Below are positions 40,387-46,430 of a stretch of 46,430 nt of DNA, piece by piece (the first letter of the stretch is position 1; the number at the start of each line of letters is the position of its first letter). The notes below the pieces were generated by a model that was not told the DNA's origin, did no database searches, and saw only the letters and a list, made by a program, of their open reading frames with translations. This DNA is from Defluviicoccus sp. bin129. GTDB lineage: Bacteria; Pseudomonadota; Alphaproteobacteria; MPNO01. Location: contig MPNO01000035.1 of assembly GCA_002239065.1 (NCBI GenBank), positions 1-46,430 on the forward strand. The letters are read 5' to 3'. The position numbers and the translations under genes were made by a program.

Positions 40387-40418
40387 ACCGAAACCGTATC
40401 ATATCTGTTTTGGTATGG
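40383..40418. promoter_or_regulatory. Hairpin over the start of subtilase copy 1
   Basis: CCATACCGAAAC (40383-40394) and GTTTTGGTATGG (40407-40418) pair at 11 of 12 positions around a 12-base loop. The left arm includes the minus-strand ATG (40386-40384). On that strand a TATGAT hexamer lies in the loop. It could be an operator, or an RNA stem that hides the start codon, or the end of the upstream transcript. The 80-base gap 40387-40466 holds this and a 7-bp CCTCCGC/GCGGAGG inverted repeat. Confidence 0.5.
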
Positions 40419-40466
40419 AAGCCTCCGCACGGATCGGATTCAGCCGGAGCGGAGGTCGCGCCGGCC

Positions 40467-42881
40467 TCAGAAGGCGTGGCGCCAGCCGGCGAGGAGGCTG
40501 AGTTCGGGACCGGAAGCGGCGTCGTGCCCCGGCTGCCGGGTCCATCCGGCGCCGATGCCGAGCTCACCGCCGTCGGCGAGGGGTCGATGCCATCGGACGG
40601 TGACATCGATCTGCCGGCCGCTGGGTGCGAGACCGGCGGTGAGCCGCCGGCGCAGCACCCGCCCGTCGCGGCTGCGGCCGACCGGGATCGCGAGCCGCGC
40701 CCGTCCGGTCTCGACCCGGAGCGGCTGGGCCAGCGAGACCCGCAGCCCGGCGCCGTTCGCCAGCGTCCTTTCCGCTTCGACGGCGAAAGCGCTGGTGGCG
40801 AGCGGCGAGACGCTCGCGATCATGCCGCCGCGCGCCGCCGCCCTGACGGTGCCGATTTCGGCGCCGGCGCCGAGCCGCCAGGCGCCGATGGCAGCGCCCC
40901 CCTCGATGCCGGCGAAGGCCGAGGCGCCGGACAGCCGGCCGAAGGCGCCGGAGGCGCCGCCGCCCAGCACCGTCTCGCGCTCGGCCACCCAGCCGCCGGT
41001 GAGGCCGAGCCGCGCGCCCGCCGGCCGCCACGACAGCGCGCCGCCAGATGTCGGGTGCCGCCCGGCCACGCCCTCGGTCGAGAACGCGACCATGCCGAGC
41101 GCGCCCCCATCCGCCGCGCCGAGGGCGAGGGCGGGTCCGGCGAGGGCGAGATGCCCGCCATCCGCGCCGGCCGGCGCCCGCAGGACGCCGAGCCTCAACC
41201 GCCCGTCCTTGGTCAGCGGGGCGAGGCGGGGGCGCAGCGGGGGCGCGCCGCCATCCTCGCGCGGCGCCATGAGCCCGCGCAGCCGCGCCAGGGCGGAGGG
41301 GCGCGGGACATCGCCGGCGAGGTCGCCGAGCGGGAACCAGAACGGCGCGCCGAGCGTGTCGAAGGCCGCGATCTCGTGGCCCGCGAACGCCCGCGCGAGC
41401 CCGTCCCCCATCGCGTTCCCCGGCGCGAGGCGGCTTCCCGGCAGGGCGCTGCCCGGGCCGTCGACGCGTTCGCCGAGCGCGACCGCGGTTTCGCCCACCG
41501 GAGCCGTCGCCGCGCCGAGATCCATCAGCCCCTGGCCGTAGACGCCGCGGTCGGCGTAGATGCCGCTCTTGTCCGCCGTCTCGAACAGCCGCTCCACCAG
41601 CGTCGTGTTGGAGAGCTGGCCGCGGAAGACGTGCTTCATCGCCGCCAGCCCGCCGGTCACCATCGGCGCGGCGAAGGAGGTGCCGCTGGGGCTGAACGCG
41701 CCCTGGGCGCCCGGGGTGCCGTCATCCGGGTCGGGCCCGAAATAGGCTGCGCGGACGCGCTCTCCGGGGGCGGCGATGCACCAGTCGGCGGCGACGCCGC
41801 AGCGGTTGGAGAACGAGGCGATCTCGTAATAGCCATCGCCGTCGCTGTCCCGGGCGACGGCGACGGCGGCGACCATGTGTCCGCGCAGCTCGGCGATGCG
41901 CGCCGGCAGGCCCGGCAGGATCTCGACCGATCGCGCGTCGACGACGCCGTTCACGCACAGATCGGCGTTGCCGGCGAAGTCGGCCGCATCGCAGGGATCC
42001 CCGTGGCCGTTGCCCGCGGACCAGACGAAGACGGTCTTGTCGGCCGAACCGGCCTGGGCCAGGGCGGCGATGGTGTCGCCCAGGCTGGCGCGCAGATCCG
42101 CCTCGCCGTACTGCTCGACGATCCCCTTGAAGCCGACGCTCACATTGACGAAGTCGAGGCTCCGCACGCCGTTCGACCAGCCGAGGACTTCGGTGATTCT
42201 GGCCGCCCATCGATCGTCGGCGTCGTCGAAGCCGGTCAGCGATATCGGAACATAGGGACCGCCGCCCGACCCGGCGCGGATGGCGAACATCGCGATATCG
42301 GCGCCCCGGGCGACGCCGCGCGCGGCGTCCACGGCGGTCGCGAACCCGGCGGAGGGCCGCCCGGCGATGACGCTCGCGACCGCGGTGCCGTGGGAGGTTT
42401 CCTCGCCGGTCTCGTCGGGAGTCCCGGAAAACAGGTGCTCGGTCACCGTCTTGCCGGCGAACACCGGGTGGTCGGCGTCGATGCCGGTGTCGATCAGCCC
42501 GACGGTGTGGCCGCTGCCCGGTTCGGTGCCGGCGCCGTGCGCGAGCTCGAGCTGGGCGTAGGCCCGCCCGGCGCGGATCGCGGCCAGCCCCCATTGGTTG
42601 GCGAAATCGTTCGTGCCGACGTGGTTCTCCTCGAGAGACTGGCGCCGCTGTTGGAAAACCCGCGGTGACAGGCAACCGAGATCCGCGGTTTGAATGCACG
42701 TTTGCTGCGGCGGCGGCTCCGGGGATTCCGGCGGCGGTTGCGGCGCCGGCATCTGAGGCTGCTCCGGCGCCGGCGGTGCCGCGGCCTGCGGCCCCGGAGA
42801 GGAGGACCCGCCGCCCCCGCCGCACGCCCCGGCCAGCAGGCATATCGCCGACAGGGCGGCGGCGACCCCGATGGATCGCAT
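40467..42881 (-). CDS. Lipoprotein S8 (subtilisin) autotransporter, copy 2 (804 aa)
   Basis: The same architecture as copy 1: a short signal peptide from MRSIGVAAAL to a lipidation cysteine (residue 20), then a longer Pro/Gln-rich linker with two extra cysteines (TCIQTADLGC). The S8 triad lies in VGLIDTGIDADHP, TSHGTAVASV and SPSGTSFAAP, and the C-terminal barrel ends in WRHAF. ATG 42881 is preferred over 42905 because it gives a normal signal peptide with an Arg at the start. Copies 1 and 2 match closely through protease and barrel domains, so they arose by tandem duplication; the linkers differ. Confidence 0.87.
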   Translation of the reverse strand: MRSIGVAAALSAICLLAGACGGGGGSSSPGPQAAAPPAPEQPQMPAPQPPPESPEPPPQQTCIQTADLGCLSPRVFQQRRQSLEENHVGTNDFANQWGLAAIRAGRAYAQLELAHGAGTEPGSGHTVGLIDTGIDADHPVFAGKTVTEHLFSGTPDETGEETSHGTAVASVIAGRPSAGFATAVDAARGVARGADIAMFAIRAGSGGGPYVPISLTGFDDADDRWAARITEVLGWSNGVRSLDFVNVSVGFKGIVEQYGEADLRASLGDTIAALAQAGSADKTVFVWSAGNGHGDPCDAADFAGNADLCVNGVVDARSVEILPGLPARIAELRGHMVAAVAVARDSDGDGYYEIASFSNRCGVAADWCIAAPGERVRAAYFGPDPDDGTPGAQGAFSPSGTSFAAPMVTGGLAAMKHVFRGQLSNTTLVERLFETADKSGIYADRGVYGQGLMDLGAATAPVGETAVALGERVDGPGSALPGSRLAPGNAMGDGLARAFAGHEIAAFDTLGAPFWFPLGDLAGDVPRPSALARLRGLMAPREDGGAPPLRPRLAPLTKDGRLRLGVLRAPAGADGGHLALAGPALALGAADGGALGMVAFSTEGVAGRHPTSGGALSWRPAGARLGLTGGWVAERETVLGGGASGAFGRLSGASAFAGIEGGAAIGAWRLGAGAEIGTVRAAARGGMIASVSPLATSAFAVEAERTLANGAGLRVSLAQPLRVETGRARLAIPVGRSRDGRVLRRRLTAGLAPSGRQIDVTVRWHRPLADGGELGIGAGWTRQPGHDAASGPELSLLAGWRHAF

Positions 42882-42914
42882 GGGCAAGGCTGCGAAACCC
42901 GGCATCTGGTTATT

Positions 42915-42941
42915 TTGACAGGAATGGAAATCCGCTAGAAT
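42915..42941 (+). promoter_or_regulatory. Candidate sigma-70 promoter of the PhyH-family gene
   Basis: TTGACA (42915-42920, perfect -35) and TAGAAT (42936-42941, one mismatch to TATAAT) are separated by 15 bases, slightly short. The site ends 47 bases before the ATG at 42989. An A/T-rich stretch in otherwise GC-rich DNA makes it stand out. Confidence 0.55.
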
Positions 42942-42988
42942 AGGGCGGTCAAGCGGCAGCGACCGCGCTGCGGATAGCGGAGGAATGA

Positions 42989-43822
42989 ATGCCCAAGGTG
43001 CTGACCGAAGATCAGATCGCGTTCTTCAAGCGGGAAGGATACCTGTTCCCGATCGACGGTATCGACAAGGAGAAGTGCGACGATCTGCTCGGCGCGATGA
43101 ACCGGTTCGAGGATCACCAGGGGATCAACCCCGGCGTGTTCAAGCTCAAGGGTCATCTCTGCCTGCCCGAGACCTGGGACTTGATCCGCGAGCCGCGCAT
43201 TCTCGATGCGGCCGAGGACATCATCGGGCCCAACATCCTCGCCTTCGGCTCGCGCTTCTGGGTGAAGCCGGCGGGCGACGGCTCGTTCGTCTCGTGGCAC
43301 CAGGATTCGGCCTATTTCGGCTGCGACCCGCACGACATGGTGACCTGCTGGCTGGCGCTCACCCCGGCCAACCGGGGGAATGGCTGCCTCAGGGTGATGC
43401 CGGGCTCGCACGAGGTGGGCTACGAGCACAAGGAGAGCCACGAGAACGCCCCCGGCGAGGCGCCGGGCGAGAAGAAGAACATGCTCGGCCGCGGCCAGAC
43501 CATCCGGGGGCTCGACGAGTCCAAGGCGGTCCACCTGGAGCTCGAGCAGGGCCAGTTCTCGATGCATAACGAGCGCACCGCGCACGCATCCTACCCCAAC
43601 GACTCGACCGAGACCCGGGTGGGCTACTCCTTCTTCCTGATCCCGCCGCACGTCAAGTCGACGCTGGAGCGCCGCCCGGCGACGCTGGTCCGCGGGGTCG
43701 ACGAGTACGGCAACTGGGACACCGACCCGGTGCCGACCGCGGACCGGCTGCCCGACCTGATCAAGATGATGCTGGCGCACAACGCGCAATACACCGACCC
43801 GAAATTCAGGCAGAGCGCCTGA
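42989..43822 (+). CDS. Phytanoyl-CoA dioxygenase (PhyH) family protein (277 aa)
   Basis: This is an Fe(II)/2-oxoglutarate oxygenase. The iron triad is His104 and Asp106 in SWHQDSAYFG and probably His199 in NERTAHASYPN. The 2-oxoglutarate-binding Arg is expected near residue 210 (TETRVGYSF). Bacterial members hydroxylate varied small molecules, so the substrate is open. The ATG follows GCGGAGGAATGA, which contains a strong ribosome-binding site. Its promoter is shared with the divergent subtilase gene. Confidence 0.92.
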   Translation: MPKVLTEDQIAFFKREGYLFPIDGIDKEKCDDLLGAMNRFEDHQGINPGVFKLKGHLCLPETWDLIREPRILDAAEDIIGPNILAFGSRFWVKPAGDGSFVSWHQDSAYFGCDPHDMVTCWLALTPANRGNGCLRVMPGSHEVGYEHKESHENAPGEAPGEKKNMLGRGQTIRGLDESKAVHLELEQGQFSMHNERTAHASYPNDSTETRVGYSFFLIPPHVKSTLERRPATLVRGVDEYGNWDTDPVPTADRLPDLIKMMLAHNAQYTDPKFRQSA

Positions 43823-43844
43823 GCGGGGCGGCCGGCGGAGGACC

Positions 43845-43976
43845 GTGGGCAAGAGCGAATACATCCTGGCCGGAGGCCTGCTGCTGCTCGGCGCGGTGTC
43901 GCTGCCGCTGGTCAAGGACGTCTATCTCGTCCAGGACATCGTGCTCGCGCTCTGCAGCGGGCTGGGGTTCCAGTAG
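43845..43976 (+). CDS. Small single-span membrane protein (43 aa)
   Basis: GTG 43845, six or so bases after a GGAGG site, opens a 43-codon frame beginning MGKSEYILAGGLLLLGAVSL. It has one clear hydrophobic helix and a second, weaker one near the C terminus (QDIVLALCSGLGF). It starts 22 bases after the PhyH-family stop and ends 3 bases before the convergent membrane-protein gene, so it fits the compact gene layout. No family is recognised; the coding call rests on the ribosome-binding site and the membrane-like composition. Confidence 0.55.
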   Translation: MGKSEYILAGGLLLLGAVSLPLVKDVYLVQDIVLALCSGLGFQ

Positions 43977-43979
43977 CGG

Positions 43980-46043
43980 TCAGCGCCCCTCCCGCCGCCA
44001 GGCGAGCATCAGCACCCCGACCCCCAGCAGCAGCACCGCGAGAGGCGGCAGCAGCGGCACCTCGGTGATGCTGGTCACCCGGTAGTCGCGGTTGGCGACC
44101 AGCCCCATCCAGCCCGTCCCCGAGGCGAGCCGGTCCGGCCGCACGCGGCGGAACGAGGGCAGGCCGTCGGCCAGCCAGGCGATCCCGCCGCCGGTCCTGG
44201 CGGCGATGCCGGCGAGCCTGTCGGCGGTGCCGCGCATGTCGGCGAACTCGACCGGGTTCGGGCTCGCCACCGCGGCCAGCGCGGTCCGCTCCCCGTCGCT
44301 CACCCGGTAGAGCCCCATCTCGTCGGGCAGCAGGGTCGCGCGCGCCCGCCCACCGCCTTCCTCGGCGAGCTCGACGGCGGTCGTCGCGCCGGACGGGGCG
44401 GTGACCTCGACCGGCGGGTGGTCGCGCTCCAGGCTGCGCCGGGTGATGGTGAGCCCGCCCCGTCCGGCGGCCACGCGGAGGTCGATCTCCTCGAGGTCCG
44501 GCTCCTTCATCAGCCAGTGCGACAGCCGGCGCAGGATCTCCGAATGGGGGCCGCCGGTCTCGAAGCCGCGCGCCCACAGCCAGATGTGGTCGCTCAGCAG
44601 CTGCGCCACGCGGCCCTCGCCGACCCGGTCGACGATCAGCAGCGGCCGCTCGTCGGCGCCCAGCATCAGGGTCGTCCCGCGCGCCGCGCCGACCTCGACC
44701 TGGCGGAACCAGCGGCCCCAGCGCGACCGCGTTCCAGCCGCGCCGAACAGGTCGGCGGTGACCGGGTGGCGTTCGCCGATATCGCTCACCAGCGGCTTGA
44801 AGCCGCGCTCGAACACGTGCCCGGTCGGCGCGCCCGGCAGGATCGCGCCAAGCGGCGTCTGGTACAGGCTGAGCGCCGAGGCGAAGCCCGGCCCCGCCAC
44901 CTCCAGCACCGCGCCGCCGCCTTCGACGAAGCGCGCGATATTGTCGAGATAGATCGACGGCAACACCCCGCGGCGGCGGTAGCGGTCGAAGATGATCAGG
45001 TCGAAATCTTCCAGCTTGACCTCGAACAGCTCGCGGATCGGGAAGGCGATCAGCGACAGCTCGCGCACCGGCGTGGCGTCCAGCTTCTCCGGCGGCCGCA
45101 GGATGGTGAAATGGACCAGATCGACCGACGGGTCCGCCTTGAGGAAGTTGCGCCACACCCGCCCGCCGGGATGCGGCTCGCCCGACACCAGCAGCACGCG
45201 GAGCCGTTCGCGCACGCCGGATATCTCGACCACGTTGCGGTTGTTGGCGCCGGTCAGCTCGCCCGGCCGGGAGTCGACCTCGAGCTCGAAGATGTTGGAG
45301 CCCGCGCGGTCGATCTCGACCTCGATCGTGCGCGCGGCGCCGATCGTGGCGTCGAGGCGGCGGACCGGCTTGCCGTCGCGCGCGATCGCGATGCGGGCGA
45401 GGCCGCCGGCGGCGGCCGCGTCCTCGACGCGGATCTCGATCTGCGCCTTGGAGCCGACCAGCCCGTAGCTCGGCGCCTTGTCGACGAACAGGATCCGGTC
45501 GTGCTCGCCGCGCCGGCCGTTGAGCAGCACGTGCAGCGGCCCGGCGAAGGGGAGCGCGTCCTCCGCCCCCGGGACGTCGTGAACCTGGCCGTCGGTCAGC
45601 AGCACGGTCCCGGCCATGCGCCGCCGCGAGGTGCTCGACAGGCTGCGGCCCAGCGCCTCGAACAGCCGTGTGCCCTCGCCGGAGCCGGCGACCGCGCCCT
45701 GCTCCGCCCCCGCCCGGACGATACGGATATCGAGATCGTCGAGCTTCTCCAGAGATGCGGTCAGTTTCTCCAGCGCTTCTTCCGAGCGCGCGCGGCGGCC
45801 GTCGATCTTCTGGCTGTCGGACTCGTCGACCACGATCGTGACCAGGTCGGGGATCGCCTCGCGCTCCTCCTCGACCAGCGACGGGTTGGCCAAAGCGAGC
45901 CACAGCGCGGCCAAGGCGAGGGTCCGCCAGCCCAGCCCGCGGGCGCGGGTCAGGGCGCATGCCGCGAGCACCGCCAGCGCGAGCCCGCCGGCGGCGGCGA
46001 GCAGGATCCAGTCGAACAGCGGCGCGAAGGCGATCGAGGTCAT
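43980..46043 (-). CDS. Glutamine-amidotransferase-like/VWA-type membrane protein (687 aa)
   Basis: The N terminus has two membrane helices (LFDWILLAAAGGLALAVLAA and a second near LALAALWLALA). A VWA-like region follows (TIVVDESDSQKID, AGTVLLTDGQVHD), then a class I glutamine amidotransferase-like fold (LRVLLVSGEPHPGGR, FDLIIFDRYRRRG, GGGAVLEVAGPG). A final membrane helix ends at LAWRREGR. This layout occurs beside DUF4159, BatA, DUF58 and MoxR genes, a conserved but poorly understood cell-envelope system. ATG 46043 overlaps the DUF4159 stop (ATGA). Confidence 0.85.
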   Translation of the reverse strand: MTSIAFAPLFDWILLAAAGGLALAVLAACALTRARGLGWRTLALAALWLALANPSLVEEEREAIPDLVTIVVDESDSQKIDGRRARSEEALEKLTASLEKLDDLDIRIVRAGAEQGAVAGSGEGTRLFEALGRSLSSTSRRRMAGTVLLTDGQVHDVPGAEDALPFAGPLHVLLNGRRGEHDRILFVDKAPSYGLVGSKAQIEIRVEDAAAAGGLARIAIARDGKPVRRLDATIGAARTIEVEIDRAGSNIFELEVDSRPGELTGANNRNVVEISGVRERLRVLLVSGEPHPGGRVWRNFLKADPSVDLVHFTILRPPEKLDATPVRELSLIAFPIRELFEVKLEDFDLIIFDRYRRRGVLPSIYLDNIARFVEGGGAVLEVAGPGFASALSLYQTPLGAILPGAPTGHVFERGFKPLVSDIGERHPVTADLFGAAGTRSRWGRWFRQVEVGAARGTTLMLGADERPLLIVDRVGEGRVAQLLSDHIWLWARGFETGGPHSEILRRLSHWLMKEPDLEEIDLRVAAGRGGLTITRRSLERDHPPVEVTAPSGATTAVELAEEGGGRARATLLPDEMGLYRVSDGERTALAAVASPNPVEFADMRGTADRLAGIAARTGGGIAWLADGLPSFRRVRPDRLASGTGWMGLVANRDYRVTSITEVPLLPPLAVLLLGVGVLMLAWRREGR

Positions 46044-46430
46044 TGACCGAGCCGTTCGATGATCGCCGGCACATGGACCTGGTCGGTCTTGTAGTTGCCG
46101 GTGAGCGCGTACATCACCCAGTTGACCCCGAACCGGTAGGCCATCTCGCGCTGCATCTCGCCCTGCGGGACCACCGGGAACATCGCCGCGCCGAGGCGGT
46201 CGACGGCCCACGCGCCGGACCAGTCGTTGGACCCGATGACCACCGACGAGACCCCGTCATTGTGCCGCCCGCCGCGCCCGTCGTCGCCCCCGATCCCCCC
46301 CGACGACCCCCCTTTATTGCCCCCCCCGCCGCGCCGTCCGCCCCAGCCCCGCCCGCCGGTCCAGCGCCCGGGGAAGTCGCTCAGCAGGTAGAACGCCTTG
46401 GTCAGCACGTGGTCGCGCGGCACCGGGATC
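46040..46430 (-). CDS. DUF4159-domain protein, C-terminal part (runs off the window)
   Basis: Only the last 129 or so codons are visible; the gene continues beyond base 46430. IPVPRDHVLTKAFYLLSDFP and GRWTGG, then SVVIGSNDWSGAWAVDRLG, EMQREMAYRFGVN and VHVPAIIERLGQ, are the expected end of DUF4159 proteins. Between GRWTGG and NDGVSS lies a run of about 25 mostly glycine and arginine residues, coded by long C tracts on the plus strand (46281-46345). Relatives normally have a short stretch there. It is in frame but may reflect a sequencing error at a contig end. Confidence 0.85.
   Translation of the reverse strand, partial: IPVPRDHVLTKAFYLLSDFPGRWTGGRGWGGRRGGGGNKGGSSGGIGGDDGRGGRHNDGVSSVVIGSNDWSGAWAVDRLGAAMFPVVPQGEMQREMAYRFGVNWVMYALTGNYKTDQVHVPAIIERLGQ

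Noticed and set aside
40419..40466. Rho-independent terminator after subtilase copy 2 (CCTCCGC/GCGGAGG)
   Set aside because: The loop is long and no T run follows the stem on the minus strand.
46281..46345. Short tandem repeat or CRISPR-like array in the C-rich tract
   Set aside because: It is irregular homopolymer runs with no repeating unit and lies inside a conserved reading frame.

Overview
The window is GC-rich DNA (roughly 70-75% G+C in most genes) from a proteobacterium, most likely an alphaproteobacterium of the Rhodospirillales type. The evidence is a ubiquinone-synthesis Coq7 hydroxylase, DsbB, a DUF4159/BatA-type cluster, many orphan oxidoreductases of the kind found in marine or host-associated alphaproteobacterial genomes, and an intergenic hairpin resembling a repeat common in that class. 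Gene density is very high. Neighbouring genes repeatedly share ATGA or GTGA start-stop overlaps, and three convergent pairs overlap at their 3' ends.

Layout. 1-7.0 kb: small proteins, a J-domain protein, and a minus-strand operon of luciferase-like monooxygenase, molybdenum hydroxylase large subunit (carrying a frameshifting 13-base deletion) and DMT transporter. A DUF433/DUF5615 toxin-antitoxin-like pair and a tRNA-Leu(CAA) follow. 7.1-8.7 kb: coupled yqaA-dsbB-coq7 genes. 8.8-12.7 kb: a TumE/TumA-type toxin-antitoxin pair, a HigA remnant, and a BisC-like molybdoenzyme coupled to a flavodoxin-fold oxidoreductase. 12.7-15.1 kb: a lower-GC mini-island (HicB-like protein, an unknown 118-aa protein, an ImmA/IrrE-like protein with a degenerate active site), bounded by 43-bp direct repeats that copy the 3' end of a cytochrome P450 gene. 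15.1-21.4 kb: P450, amidohydrolase, metallo-beta-lactamase-fold hydrolase, two thioesterase-like proteins and an SDR/DoxX-DUF2269 pair.

21.5-29.5 kb is the most striking part. It is a single minus-strand operon for the deazaflavin cofactor F420: an AMP-forming ligase, fbiC (CofG-CofH fusion), npdG (NADPH:F420 reductase), cofE, cofD and cofC, then a polysaccharide-deacetylase-like gene. Divergent from it is a coupled pair of an octopine-type dehydrogenase and an F420-type luciferase-like oxidoreductase. The cofactor factory, its recycling enzyme and a probable user therefore lie together in a proteobacterium, with an uncharacterised adenylating enzyme translationally coupled to fbiC.

31.7-35.7 kb: an enolase-superfamily enzyme overlapping an M24-fold protein that has lost metal ligands, then VapBC, an orphan DUF433 protein and an exported MsrA. 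35.8-42.9 kb: an intact paralogue of the broken molybdenum hydroxylase, and two tandem lipoprotein subtilisin autotransporters. 43.0-46.4 kb: a phytanoyl-CoA dioxygenase family protein, a 43-aa membrane protein, and the end of a glutamine-amidotransferase-like/DUF4159 cluster that runs off the window. No CRISPR array, insertion sequence, integrase or rRNA was seen. No gene-free stretch exceeds 300 bases.
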